A stretch of DNA of 41,180 bases from Bradyrhizobium sp. NAS80.1 (GCF_001908205.1 NZ_LGHL01000140.1:17670-58849), one strand, 5' to 3'. Counted from the first letter of the stretch, positions 1-8,190 are shown. A program made the numbers and translations. Notes: generated by a model not told the origin, from the letters alone.

Positions 1-2
1 TC

Positions 3-950
3 TGGGCGGCCGGAGCGAGCCTTGCGCTCACCGCCGGCCCCTTCGTCGGAGGCGCGCTGATCACGCTGGTCGGCTGGCGCGCGATCTTCCTGGTCAATCT
101 GCCCATTGGCCTCATCGGCCTTTGGCTGAGCTGGCGCCATGCGAGCGAGACCACCCGCGCACCCTCGCGCGAGCTCGACCTTCCCGGACAACTCGCTGCG
201 ATCGGCGCGCTGGGTGCACTTGCCGGGGCGATCATCGAGGGTGGCGCGCTCGGCTGGCGGCATCCGCTCGTGCTTTCCGCCTTCGCGGCGGCCGCCGTCT
301 TCGCCGTGTTGTTTGTCTGGCGCGAGAGCCGCGCCGCGCAGCCGATGCTGCCCCTGTTGTTGTTCAGTCACCGGCTGTTTACTCTGACGACCATCGTCGG
401 CCTGCTCGTGAACATCGCCATCTACGGCCTGATCTTCGTGCTCAGCCTCTACTTCCAGAGGATCAACGGGCTGTCGGCGTGGTGGACCGGGCTTGCTTTC
501 GTGCCGATGATGGGCGCGGTGCTGCCGGTCAACCTGCTGGCGCCGCGCCTCGCCGAGCGCATCGGCGCATGCCCGACCATCGTCATCGGCGCCTGTGTAT
601 CGGCGCTCGGCTGTCTCGGTCTGCTCCGGATCGAAGCCGGGACGAGCTATTGGGCGATGTGCGCGCAGTTGATCGCGATCAGCGGCGGACTTGGTCTCCT
701 TGTGCCGCCGCTGACCTCGACCTTGCTGGGCAGTGTCGAGAAGGCGCGCTCCGGCATCGCGGCAGGCATCCTGAATGCGACACGGCAGACCGGCAGCGTG
801 CTCGGCGTCGCGCTGTTCGGCTCGCTGGTGGCGTCGAACGGCGCGTTCATGACGGGCCTTCACCAGTCGCTAATCATATCGGCAGCCGTCCTGCTGCTCG
901 CTGCCGGCGTGATCGGCCTTGGCGCAAAGGATCAGGGGCATCCAATGTGA
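3..950 (+). CDS. MFS transporter, DHA2 (EmrB/QacA-like) family, C-terminal part
   Basis: This reading frame is open from the left edge of the window, so the N-terminus is missing. About 315 residues are visible. They include a 'TAGPFVGG' element, which matches antiporter motif C (GPxxGG) of drug/proton exporters, followed by 'GWRAIFLVNLPIG', a hallmark of the 14-TM DHA2 group. Several hydrophobic segments follow (for example 'LTTIVGLLVNIAIYGLIFVL' and 'SLIISAAVLLLAAGVIGLG'). The family exports drugs or other small hydrophobic compounds across the inner membrane using the proton gradient. The substrate cannot be read from the sequence. The next gene starts about 100 bp downstream on the same strand and is functionally unrelated. 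Confidence 0.85.
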   Translation, partial: WAAGASLALTAGPFVGGALITLVGWRAIFLVNLPIGLIGLWLSWRHASETTRAPSRELDLPGQLAAIGALGALAGAIIEGGALGWRHPLVLSAFAAAAVFAVLFVWRESRAAQPMLPLLLFSHRLFTLTTIVGLLVNIAIYGLIFVLSLYFQRINGLSAWWTGLAFVPMMGAVLPVNLLAPRLAERIGACPTIVIGACVSALGCLGLLRIEAGTSYWAMCAQLIAISGGLGLLVPPLTSTLLGSVEKARSGIAAGILNATRQTGSVLGVALFGSLVASNGAFMTGLHQSLIISAAVLLLAAGVIGLGAKDQGHPM

Positions 951-1054
951 GCGACCGCACACATTGTCTGTTCACCATTGCGGTAACCGGCTCCTGATCA
1001 GTTACCGACTGTCCACTTCTGCCGGTTCTAGTGCCTGTCCAACAGGGGCCGGCA

Positions 1055-3454
1055 ATGTACCAAGTTCTTTACTGTCTCACGGACCAGCACGATTGGCGCC
1101 TGGTCGCACTTGGCGGCGCGGTGTGCCTGCTCGCCAGCGCGGCGGCGATCAGCCTGTTTCATCGGGCCCGTGCCGCGCGTGGCGGTGCTCGCGTAGCGTG
1201 GATCGCGCTGGATGCTGCCGTTGCCGGCTGCGGCATCTGGGCGACCCATTTCATCGCGATGCAGGCATACGGGCCGGGCGCCGGCGGCGCCTACAACATC
1301 CCGGTGACGGTCCTGTCGCTGATCTTTGCGATCGCAGTCACCTTCATCGGTCTCAGCATCTCGGTTTCGACGACGCGGGGACCGCTGGTTGCGTTCGGCG
1401 GTGCCGTCGTCGGCGGCGGCGTGGCGGCCATGCATTACACCGGCATGATGGCGTTCGAGATTCCCGCCCATGTCGGCTGGGCAACCGGTACCGTCACAAT
1501 CTCGATCCTGCTCGGCATCGTTTTTGGATCGTTCGCCCTGCTCGTCGCGGGAAGAGGCGACAGCCTGTCCAATGCGCTGGGCGGGACGGTCCTGTTGACG
1601 GTTGCCATCGTCTCACACCATTTCACCGCGATGGGGGCGCTGGAGTTGACGCCCGATCCTACGGTAGGGATCGGCGGTCTTTCGATCCCGCCGGCGTCGT
1701 TGTCCATCCTGACCGCCAGCGCGGCCGCTGCCATTCTCGCTATCGCGCTTGCCGCGGCGGTGCTCGACCGTCGCGCCAAGGGCGAACTCGGACGTCAGCA
1801 GATCGTGCTGGATACCGCGCTCGAGAACATGTCGCAGGGCCTGTGCATGTTCGATGCTGACGGCAAGATTCTGCTTTTCAACGAGCGCTATGCCACGATG
1901 CTGCGCCGCTCGGACATGCAGCTCACCGGCCGCCCGCTGCTCGACGTGCTGAAAGAAGAGCAGAGCAAGGGCCAGTGGAACGGAGATCCCGTCGAATTCT
2001 TCGCGCGCCTCGTCGCCGATGCGCGTGAGGGGCGGACCACGAGCGAAGTCGTCAATCGGCTCGGCCGCTCGATCCGGGTCGTCAACCAGCCGATGCAGGG
2101 CGGTGGCTGGGTCGCGACCTTCGAGGACATTACAGAGTGGCTGGAGGCGCAAGCCAGGATCTCGCACATGGCGCGCCACGATGCGCTGACCAATCTGCCG
2201 AACCGCGTGCTGTTCCACGAGCAGCTCGAACAGGGACTGCGCCGGGCAAAGACGAATGACCAGCTCGCGGTGCTCTGTCTCGATCTCGATCATTTCAAGG
2301 ACATCAACGACTCGCTGGGACATCCGATCGGCGACGCGCTGCTGAAAGAAGTTGGCAGGCGGCTTGCGTCCTGTGTCGGCGAGAACGACACCGTGGCCCG
2401 GCTCGGCGGTGACGAGTTCGCCGTGGTTCAGATCGGCCGGTCCGAGGAAGCCGCCGCAACGGTGCTTGCCGGCCGTCTCGTCGAAGTGATCTCCGCACCT
2501 TACGAGATCGACGATCATCAGATCGTCATCGGCGTCTCGATCGGTATTTCGCTGTCGCCGCAGGACGGCGACAACCCCGATGAACTGCTGAAGAACGCCG
2601 ACCTGGCACTCTACCGCGCCAAGGCGGACGGCCGCGGTACCTACCGCTTCTTCGAGACCGGCATGGATGCCCGCGCGCAGGCGCGGCGCCTCCTGGAAAT
2701 GGATTTGCGCGCAGCGCTGCAACGAAATGAATTCGCCGTGTACTACCAGCCGATCCGCGACGTCGCGAGCGATCGCGTCGTCGCCTTTGAAGCGCTGCTG
2801 CGCTGGAACCATCCGCACCGCGGCCTGATCTCGCCCATCAACTTCATTCCGCTCGCCGAAGAAACCGGTCTCATCGTCCAGCTCGGCGAGCTTGTGCTGC
2901 GTGGCGCCTGCGCTGACGCGGCGACCTGGCCGGACGAGATCGGTGTTGCCGTCAACCTGTCACCGGTGCAGTTCAAGAACCCCAACCTGATCGCATCCGT
3001 GACCGAGGCGCTGGCCGCCTCGGGGCTCGCTGCGCGCCGCCTCGAGCTCGAGATCACCGAATCCGTGCTGCTCCAGAACAGCGAGGCGACACTGACGACG
3101 TTGCACGAGCTGCGCGCCATGGGCGTGCGGATCTCGCTCGACGATTTCGGCACCGGCTATTCGTCGCTGAGCTATCTGCGCAGCTTCCCCTTCGACAAGA
3201 TCAAGATCGACCGCTCCTTTGTGTCCGAGCTTGGGAGGCGCGAGGATTCCGTGGCGATCATCCGCGCGGTGACGGGATTGGGGCGCAGCCTCGGCATCGT
3301 GACCACGGCGGAAGGCGTCGAGAACGATGAGCAGCTCGAGCTCCTGCGGCGTGAAGGCTGCATCCAGGCGCAGGGCTATCTGTTCAGCAAGCCGAGGCCT
3401 GCGTCAGACGTCACGATAATGCTGGAACGTCCAAGGCTGCGCGCGTCCGCGTGA
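1055..3454 (+). CDS. MHYT-PAS-GGDEF-EAL cyclic-di-GMP turnover protein
   Basis: An integral-membrane sensor of about 799 residues. The N-terminal ~240 residues form an MHYT sensor domain: several TM helices carry the repeated motifs 'THFIAM', 'MHYTGM' and 'HHFTAM', thought to bind a metal and sense a diatomic gas or redox state. A PAS-like segment follows (~250-360). The GGDEF domain has an intact GGDEF signature at residues 451-455. The EAL domain (~555-790) keeps the expected catalytic residues: EALLRW near 579, NLSPVQF, ELEITES, DDFGTGYSSL, KIDRSF and AEGVE. Both synthesis and hydrolysis of c-di-GMP are therefore possible. The usual inhibitory RxxD site upstream of GGDEF reads 'GEND', so product inhibition is probably lost. 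I chose the ATG at 1055; an in-frame GTG at 1031 would add 8 residues. The gene is tail-to-tail with the next one. Such proteins typically switch between motility and attachment, but a link to the flagellar genes here is inferred only. Confidence 0.93.
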   Translation: MYQVLYCLTDQHDWRLVALGGAVCLLASAAAISLFHRARAARGGARVAWIALDAAVAGCGIWATHFIAMQAYGPGAGGAYNIPVTVLSLIFAIAVTFIGLSISVSTTRGPLVAFGGAVVGGGVAAMHYTGMMAFEIPAHVGWATGTVTISILLGIVFGSFALLVAGRGDSLSNALGGTVLLTVAIVSHHFTAMGALELTPDPTVGIGGLSIPPASLSILTASAAAAILAIALAAAVLDRRAKGELGRQQIVLDTALENMSQGLCMFDADGKILLFNERYATMLRRSDMQLTGRPLLDVLKEEQSKGQWNGDPVEFFARLVADAREGRTTSEVVNRLGRSIRVVNQPMQGGGWVATFEDITEWLEAQARISHMARHDALTNLPNRVLFHEQLEQGLRRAKTNDQLAVLCLDLDHFKDINDSLGHPIGDALLKEVGRRLASCVGENDTVARLGGDEFAVVQIGRSEEAAATVLAGRLVEVISAPYEIDDHQIVIGVSIGISLSPQDGDNPDELLKNADLALYRAKADGRGTYRFFETGMDARAQARRLLEMDLRAALQRNEFAVYYQPIRDVASDRVVAFEALLRWNHPHRGLISPINFIPLAEETGLIVQLGELVLRGACADAATWPDEIGVAVNLSPVQFKNPNLIASVTEALAASGLAARRLELEITESVLLQNSEATLTTLHELRAMGVRISLDDFGTGYSSLSYLRSFPFDKIKIDRSFVSELGRREDSVAIIRAVTGLGRSLGIVTTAEGVENDEQLELLRREGCIQAQGYLFSKPRPASDVTIMLERPRLRASA

Positions 3455-3458
3455 AGGA

Positions 3459-3893
3459 TTAGCCGCGGCGAAGTGCGAAATGCGCGCCGCAGAACGCCAT
3501 CACGGCGCCGAGGCACAGCGCGGCGAGCCCGGCGAGCACACCCGAGACGGTCGGGATCGGGCTCGGCGCCGAGGCCACCTGGCCCGCACCCGCAAGCAGG
3601 AGCACGCCGACGGCGATCAGGAATTGCCGCATCCGTTGCGGTATCTGGCCGGAGACAGCGCTCTGCATCAATGTCGCCGTGAAATATCCGCCGGAAAAGC
3701 CCACGGTCGCGATCAGCCACCAGGCGATCGCCGCGCCCGCGGGTATGAACTCGTGGGTGTCGGAGCGCCAGAGGCCGCCGAGGTCGAGCCCGTAGCGCGC
3801 GCCCAGCATGTGCACCGCGAGCGCGAGCAGCACGCCGGAGATCACGGCGGCGCCGAGAATCAGGCGGCGCGGGAAAAAGGTCGTCTCAGCCAT
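3459..3893 (-). CDS. small four-helix membrane protein, unknown function
   Basis: A 144-residue protein with about four hydrophobic segments: 'LILGAAVISGVLLALAVHML', 'AIAWWLIATVGFSGGYF', 'FLIAVGVLLLAGAGQVA' and 'VLAGLAALCLGAVMAFCGAHF'. I do not recognise the family. The start MAETTFFPRR is preferred over an upstream in-frame start that adds 21 Arg-rich residues. It ends 4 bp from the stop of the convergent GGDEF/EAL gene and is divergent from the next gene across about 80 bp. No enzymatic motif is visible. Confidence 0.6.
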   Translation of the reverse strand: MAETTFFPRRLILGAAVISGVLLALAVHMLGARYGLDLGGLWRSDTHEFIPAGAAIAWWLIATVGFSGGYFTATLMQSAVSGQIPQRMRQFLIAVGVLLLAGAGQVASAPSPIPTVSGVLAGLAALCLGAVMAFCGAHFALRRG

Positions 3894-3972
3894 GCCCCGC
3901 TTGTAGGATGGGCGAGGGCGATCGCGCAAGCCGATCGCAGACTGGATTGCGCGCACGGGATTGATTGTGAAG

Positions 3973-4560
3973 ATGCAGGTTTTGGGAGCTGAGGCCGCTT
4001 CGGCCAGGAGCTATGCCTACAAGGCGTCGCTGATCGGCTCGGCGCATCGCTTCGAGCTGACAGAGGACGGGCTTTCCTGGCACATCGCCGGCCGCTCCGG
4101 CCTGTGGCGCTATGACGAGATCTCGGCGATCCGGCTGTCGTTCCGCCCTGTGTCGATGCAGCGGCACCGCTTTCGCGCCGACATCAGTCGCACCGGTGGC
4201 GGCCGCATCGCGATCCTGTCGACGAGCTGGCAGAGCGCAGCACTGATGGCGCCGCAAGACAACGGTTTTCGCGAGTTCATCGTCGCGTTGCATGCGCGGA
4301 TGGCGCAGGCCGGTAGCCGCGCCCAATTGACTGCGGGGCTTGGCCACAAGACCTATGCGGCGGTGCTGGCGTTCCTGGCGATGCTGACAGTGGCGATGGC
4401 GGGGCTATTGATCCGTGCGCTTACGATCGGCGAATTTGCGGGCGCGCTGTTCATCGTCGGCTTTGCCGCGCTGTTCGCCTGGCAGGTTGGCGGTTTCGTG
4501 CGGCGCAACCAGCCGCGGAGCTATACGCTCCACCGTCTGCCCGAGTCGCTGCTGCCCTAG
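3973..4560 (+). CDS. PH-like membrane-anchored protein, unknown function
   Basis: A protein of about 195 residues. The N-terminal ~115 residues are soluble and beta-rich ('HRFELTEDGLSWHIAGRSG', 'WRYDEISAIRLSFRP', 'GRIAILSTSWQS'), resembling bacterial PH-like (YcxB-type) domains. Two TM helices follow ('TYAAVLAFLAMLTVAMAGLL' and 'FAGALFIVGFAALFAWQVGG') and then a short basic tail. A TTG at 3961 is an alternative start that adds four residues. The stop codon TAG is the first three bases of the palindromic repeat at 4558-4594, so a repeat insertion may have set the present C-terminus. Function unknown. Confidence 0.65.
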   Translation: MQVLGAEAASARSYAYKASLIGSAHRFELTEDGLSWHIAGRSGLWRYDEISAIRLSFRPVSMQRHRFRADISRTGGGRIAILSTSWQSAALMAPQDNGFREFIVALHARMAQAGSRAQLTAGLGHKTYAAVLAFLAMLTVAMAGLLIRALTIGEFAGALFIVGFAALFAWQVGGFVRRNQPRSYTLHRLPESLLP

Positions 4561-4594
4561 AGCCCCGTTCCGATTCCATCGGAACGCGGCTCTA
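4558..4594. repeat. intergenic palindrome, 17-bp arms
   Basis: The left arm at 4558-4574 and right arm at 4578-4594 pair over 17 bp with a single mismatch around a 3-nt loop. It belongs to a composite repeat continuing at 4602-4657, resembling the dispersed intergenic palindromes of Bradyrhizobium genomes. As RNA it would fold into a strong hairpin and could end transcription or protect the 3' end of the upstream mRNA. The upstream stop codon lies inside it. Confidence 0.8.
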
Positions 4595-4601
4595 GATTCT
4601 A

Positions 4602-4657
4602 GTTTTGACGCGTTTTCTTTACGCGAACCGGCATCCACTTCGCTCGAAAACGCTCTA
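4602..4657 (+). repeat. dispersed repeat, copy 1 of 2
   Basis: About 55 bp beginning GTTTTGACGCGTTTTC and ending GAAAACGCTCT. It is nearly identical (two substitutions) to 5344-5398 in the same orientation. The outer GCGTTTTC and GAAAACGC segments pair as a stem. Together with the copy at 5344 it brackets the DUF218 gene. Confidence 0.85.
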
Positions 4658-4722
4658 GCTTTGCAACCGGCCGCAATCAAACGTGACTTCGCGGTCGAGC
4701 GCCGCTGCCGCATCGTGCAGGC

Positions 4723-5322
4723 ATGTCGACCAAGGATAGCACCGCTCGCCTGCCGAGCGCGGATGAGATTTCGGAGATCAACCGCAGGCATCTGATCGAC
4801 ACGCCACTCGTGCCGGCCGATCTGTTGTTCATGTTCGGCACGCGAGAGGATGTCGCATTGCGCGCCGGGACCGCTGCGCGGCTGTGGCGTGAGGGCTATT
4901 TCCGCTGGTCGGTTGTCAGCGGCGGCGTGACCCCGGGCTCGGAGCAATCCGAGTGCACCATCATCAAGGCGGCGATGGTCGCGGCGGGCATTCCGGCGGA
5001 GCGGATCCTCGAGGAGCATCGCGCGATGAACACCGGGGAGAATGTGATCCTCTCGCTGCCGATCATCGAGGCCGCGCTGGGACTGCGGAATATCCACCGC
5101 GTGATCTGCGTCGGCAATACCTGGACCGCGCGGCGCTATCCGATGACGCTGCACCGGCACTGGCCGGAGGTCGAGAAGATGCTGCTCACCGTCGACAGTT
5201 TCGCAACGCCGCGCAAGCTATGGCATACCGACGCCGAATTTTGCCGCCGCATGCTGTACGAATGGGACAAGATCGAGCCGTACAAGGCGAAGGGCTTCAT
5301 CGCGGAATGGCCGGAGCCCTGA
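4723..5322 (+). CDS. YdcF/DUF218-family protein
   Basis: A 199-residue soluble protein of the DUF218 (YdcF/ElyC-like) superfamily. The core pattern is visible: 'ADLLFMFGTREDVALRAG' (early strand and helix), 'WSVVSGGVTPGSEQSEC' (the VSGG loop), 'MNTGENVILSLPII' (the conserved T-x-EN motif) and 'VICVGNTWTARRYPMTLHRHW' (the R-R loop). Family members include E. coli YdcF, reported to bind S-adenosylmethionine, and envelope proteins such as ElyC/SanA. This one has no TM segment or signal peptide and is probably cytoplasmic. Its exact reaction is unknown. The gene stands alone between two copies of a dispersed repeat, and the next gene converges on it. Confidence 0.8.
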   Translation: MSTKDSTARLPSADEISEINRRHLIDTPLVPADLLFMFGTREDVALRAGTAARLWREGYFRWSVVSGGVTPGSEQSECTIIKAAMVAAGIPAERILEEHRAMNTGENVILSLPIIEAALGLRNIHRVICVGNTWTARRYPMTLHRHWPEVEKMLLTVDSFATPRKLWHTDAEFCRRMLYEWDKIEPYKAKGFIAEWPEP

Positions 5323-5343
5323 GAGGCAAGCGGCTGGATTGTT

Positions 5344-5398
5344 GTTTTAACGCGTTTTCTTTACGCGAACCGGTATCCACTTCGCTCGAAAACGCTCT
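5344..5398 (+). repeat. dispersed repeat, copy 2 of 2
   Basis: Direct copy of 4602-4657 with two substitutions. It lacks the preceding 37-bp palindrome seen with copy 1. It ends 2 bp before the stop codon of the minus-strand MocR gene, so it forms the shared 3' region of two convergent genes and may act as a bidirectional hairpin. Confidence 0.85.
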
Positions 5399-5400
5399 GG

Positions 5401-6744
5401 CTACTCCGTCGAGTCGAAATCCTCTTCCTTGGTGCCGAGCAGCGACACGATCGTGCGCAGACCGGAATCGAGCTGCTCGGGCGAGGGCGGGGCGAGCGCC
5501 AGGCGCACGGCATTCGGCGCGTGGCCATGCGCGATCGCGAAGGTCGAGGATGGCGTCAATGCGATGCCGCGCCGGGCTGCCGCCGCGACGAAGGTCTGCG
5601 AGCGCCAGTGCGGCGGCAGCGTGAGCCAGAGATGATAGGAGCGCGGGTCGGCGGCGAGCTGATAGCCGGCCAGCAGCCTTGCCGCGGTCTGCTGACGGCG
5701 CGCGGCGTCGATGCGCTTAAGCCGCGTCAGTTCGGCGACGGTGCCGTCGGCCATCAGCCGCTGCCCGGCCGCAACCGCATGGCCCGAGGCGATCCAGCCG
5801 CCGGTGCGGACGGCGCTCATCACGCTCTCGCGCAGATGCGGCGGCGTGACGAGGATACCGAGCGCAAGCCCCGGCGCGACCTTCTTGGAGAGGCTGTCGA
5901 GCACGATGCAGCGGTCCGGCCCGAGCGCCGCGAGCGGCGTGTCGTCGGCGAGGAAGCCATAGACGGTGTCCTCGATGATGGTGAGGTCGAGCTTTTCGGC
6001 GACGCGCATGATGTCGGCGCGCCGTGTCGCGTTCATGGTGACACCGAGCGGATTCTGGATGATGGGCTGGAGATACAGCGCCGACAGGTGGGCCTCGCGA
6101 TGCGCTTTCTGGATGGCGTCGGGCCGTGCGCCGTACTCGTCCATCGGAATCGGGACCAGCGTCACGCCGAGCCGCGCGGCGATGCTCTTGACGTAGGGAT
6201 AGGTCAGCGCCTCGACACCGCAGCGGCCGCCGGTGGGCACGAGCGCCGTGAGCGCGGCCGCGAGCGATTGCTTGCCATTGGCGGTGAAGACGATCTGCTC
6301 GGCCTGCGGCGCGAAATCCTTGCGCGCGAGATAGGCGGCGGCGGCATTGCGCGCGCTCTTGGTGCCGGTGCTGGTCGAGATGCGCAGCACGGATTCGAGC
6401 GCGTCGACGCGCTCGAGCCCCGCAAGGCTCTTGGCGATCATGGCCCATTGCTGCGGCACCAGGGGGTAATTGACCTCGAAGTCGATGCGCGCATCGCGCG
6501 GCTCGCTCATCGTCTCGACTTCGCGCCTGATATCGCCGGAGATGAAGGTGCCGCGGCCGACCTCGCCGACGACGAGGCCGCGGCGGAGCAATTCCGTATA
6601 AACCCGGCTCGCGGTCGAGACGGCAATGCCACGATCATAGGCAAAATTGCGCTGCGGCGGCAGCCGGTCGCCGGGCCTTAACGTGCCGTTAGAGATATCG
6701 GCGGCAATGGCATCGGCAAGCTTCACGTACTCGAACTTGGACAT
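5401..6744 (-). CDS. MocR-type regulator: GntR HTH fused to fold-I aminotransferase domain
   Basis: A 447-residue protein. Residues ~1-70 are a GntR-type winged helix ('GTLRPGDRLPPQRNFAYDRG' and 'VSTASRVYTELLRRGLV'). The rest is an aspartate-aminotransferase-like (fold type I) domain with 'YLQPIIQNPLGVTM', 'IIEDTVYGFLADD' (PLP Asp region) and 'DSLSKKVAPGLALGIL' (Schiff-base Lys). This architecture defines the MocR/PdxR family, where PLP or an amino-acid adduct controls DNA binding. I chose the start MSKFEYVKL. The frame is open for 17 more codons upstream, but that stretch holds the repeat pair at 6746-6786. It is divergent from the DUF1127 gene, a likely target along with itself. The effector is unknown. 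Confidence 0.88.
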   Translation of the reverse strand: MSKFEYVKLADAIAADISNGTLRPGDRLPPQRNFAYDRGIAVSTASRVYTELLRRGLVVGEVGRGTFISGDIRREVETMSEPRDARIDFEVNYPLVPQQWAMIAKSLAGLERVDALESVLRISTSTGTKSARNAAAAYLARKDFAPQAEQIVFTANGKQSLAAALTALVPTGGRCGVEALTYPYVKSIAARLGVTLVPIPMDEYGARPDAIQKAHREAHLSALYLQPIIQNPLGVTMNATRRADIMRVAEKLDLTIIEDTVYGFLADDTPLAALGPDRCIVLDSLSKKVAPGLALGILVTPPHLRESVMSAVRTGGWIASGHAVAAGQRLMADGTVAELTRLKRIDAARRQQTAARLLAGYQLAADPRSYHLWLTLPPHWRSQTFVAAAARRGIALTPSSTFAIAHGHAPNAVRLALAPPSPEQLDSGLRTIVSLLGTKEEDFDSTE

Positions 6745-6745
6745 T

Positions 6746-6786
6746 ATTGCACCGAGAGCAATGTTTCCCTTGTACCGAGCAATGTA
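6746..6786. promoter_or_regulatory. putative MocR operator: tandem repeat upstream of its start
   Basis: Two tandem units read TTGCACCGAGAGCAATGT (6747-6764) and TTGTACCGAGCAATGT (6770-6785). Each also has inverted ends (ATTGC/GCAAT and TTG/CAA). They lie directly before the chosen ATG of the MocR gene, about 145 bp from the divergent DUF1127 start. Paired direct repeats are typical of MocR operators. Binding by this protein is inferred. Confidence 0.55.
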
Positions 6787-6929
6787 CTGGAGCATTTAGG
6801 TTCCATCAAGGTCCGCGATTGAGCCGAGGTGAGCGAGAGCAATCCGACGGCAAGTGAGGTTCAGGCGCTTGCCGCGTCTGCGCCAACGGCATCCGCTTCG
6901 CCGCGTGGACAGCAGGCCGGAGAAGAAAA

Positions 6930-7166
6930 ATGAACACGATCTCGCAAACTGCCGGGCGGAGTTTACGCCCATCCTCATCGGGCGGATTTTTCCGCGCACT
7001 CGCCAGCGGCGCCTATGCGCTGTTCGACCGCCTGGAGCACCGCTCCGCCGTCAAGACGCTGAGCGAGCTCGACGACCGCGCCCTGCGCGACATCGGGATC
7101 ACGCGCTGCCAGATCGAGGACGCGGTCTACGGGCATGTCAAGGCCGAGCTGACGCGGTATCTGTAA
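6930..7166 (+). CDS. DUF1127 (YjiS-like) small protein
   Basis: A 78-residue basic protein. The C-terminal half carries the DUF1127 signature: 'LSELDDRALRDIGITRCQIE' followed by 'DAVYGH'. The N-terminal half is Ser/Arg-rich. Short DUF1127 proteins in alphaproteobacteria are linked to RNA-related and phosphate or metabolic regulation, but no role is established for this one. A GGAGAAGAAAA purine-rich stretch lies just upstream of the ATG as a ribosome-binding site. It is divergent from the MocR gene, suggesting control by it. Confidence 0.85.
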   Translation: MNTISQTAGRSLRPSSSGGFFRALASGAYALFDRLEHRSAVKTLSELDDRALRDIGITRCQIEDAVYGHVKAELTRYL

Positions 7167-7179
7167 CGGACCGCCGGGA

Positions 7180-7641
7180 TCAGGCGATCGCGGCCTGGTC
7201 CCACACGCCGCCCAAAGCTCGATCGTCCTCGGACCGGTCGGGCTTGCGGCGAGGCCTCGATGAGGCACCGCGTTGGCGCCCATGCCGGACGTCCATGCGC
7301 TGCATACGCGCGACGAGGCTGCCGGCGAGCAGGACGATGCGCGCCGCCGCCTGCCTCACGACGAACAGAATCGTCGTGACGCGGCTCAACACGCCTAGCA
7401 GGAACAGCACCGAGAAGATGTCGATATAGGCGAGGAAATCGCCGACCAGCATTAGCTCCGGCGGAATCGGGATCCTGTGGTAATAGGCTAGTACGATGAT
7501 AGCGACGGGGATGAAGGCGATGACCTTCCGCACCGTCAGTCTGTCCAGCAGCGCCGCCAATTGTACGACCAGCACCTCCCACAAGGCGTCGCCAATCGCG
7601 AGCGGGACCTCGTAAGTCCATCTCCGCCACCATTGCTTCAC
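7180..7641 (-). CDS. membrane protein of unknown function with basic tail
   Basis: A 153-residue protein with hydrophobic segments 'VIAFIPVAIIVLAYYHRI', 'DFLAYIDIFSVLFLLGVL' and 'ILFVVRQAAARIVLLAGSLV', then a long Arg/Gly/Asp-rich C-terminal tail (~115-153) with no recognisable fold. The start MKQWWRRWTYEV is typical of a membrane-inserted N-terminus. The stop lies 13 bp from the stop of the convergent DUF1127 gene. I recognise no family. Confidence 0.55.
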   Translation of the reverse strand: MKQWWRRWTYEVPLAIGDALWEVLVVQLAALLDRLTVRKVIAFIPVAIIVLAYYHRIPIPPELMLVGDFLAYIDIFSVLFLLGVLSRVTTILFVVRQAAARIVLLAGSLVARMQRMDVRHGRQRGASSRPRRKPDRSEDDRALGGVWDQAAIA

Positions 7642-7658
7642 GCTATTGCTCCGAGCTC

Positions 7659-7739
7659 AAAGCGCGATGGCATCGCGCTTTAGGTTGTTATTCGAGCATG
7701 ATCTCTTCGGAAAACCGCTGCGCTTTCCGGATCATGCTC
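7659..7739. repeat. composite intergenic palindromic repeat
   Basis: Two palindromes in series. The first, 7659-7681, has perfect 11-bp arms (AAAGCGCGATG) around one base. The second, 7694-7739, has outer arms GAGCATGATC and GATCATGCTC plus inner pairing of CGGAAA with TTTCCG. This matches a repeat type common in Bradyrhizobium and Rhodopseudomonas intergenic DNA. It overlaps the stop codon of the universal stress protein gene and would form that mRNA's 3' hairpin. Confidence 0.8.
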
Positions 7740-8163
7740 AGTGCCTGACCACCAGCACCGAGCACTTCGCATAACGCACGACGTGCCCGGCATTGGAGCC
7801 GAGGAAATAGGTGCGCATCGCCGGCCGGTGCGAGGTCATCACGATCAGGTCGGCTTTCATGTGCGCTGCTTCCTCCAGGATTTCGTGATAGATGCCGCCC
7901 TGGCGCACCACGCTGGAGATGCGGGAAGGCTCGATGCCGGATTCGCGTGCGACGATGGCGAGTGCTTCTTCCGAAGTCTGGCGCTGCTGCTCGTCGAAAT
8001 CGGCTGGCACGTATTCGGCCAGCATCACTGGCGTCATCGGCAGCACGTTGAGCAGGCGTATCGATCCGTTCCAGGTCTGCGACAGCGTCAACGCAGTTGC
8101 AATCGCCGGCTTGGCGAGATCAGTGTCGGCGAGATCGATGGGCACGAGAATGGACTTGAACAT
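7738..8163 (-). CDS. universal stress protein, UspF/UspG-like
   Basis: A 141-residue single-domain Usp. It begins 'MFKSILVPIDLAD' and ends with the nucleotide-binding/dimer region 'SHRPAMRTYFLGSNAGHVVR' then 'CSVLVVR'. The first glycines of the canonical G-2x-G motif are replaced by R and A, exactly the pattern of the E. coli UspF/UspG subgroup ('SHRPDITTYLLGSN'). Such cytoplasmic dimers are linked to stress survival and, in E. coli, to adhesion and motility. It lies downstream of the SixA-type gene on the same strand, about 57 bp from that gene's restored end, so co-transcription is plausible. The stop codon overlaps a palindromic repeat. Confidence 0.88.
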   Translation of the reverse strand: MFKSILVPIDLADTDLAKPAIATALTLSQTWNGSIRLLNVLPMTPVMLAEYVPADFDEQQRQTSEEALAIVARESGIEPSRISSVVRQGGIYHEILEEAAHMKADLIVMTSHRPAMRTYFLGSNAGHVVRYAKCSVLVVRH

Positions 8164-8190
8164 CTGCGCCTCCCAATTGACCAGGCTGGA

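Noticed and set aside
7659..7739. Transposon end or insertion sequence at the palindromes near the usp gene
   Set aside because: Short composite palindromes with no transposase or target duplication; better explained as dispersed intergenic repeats.
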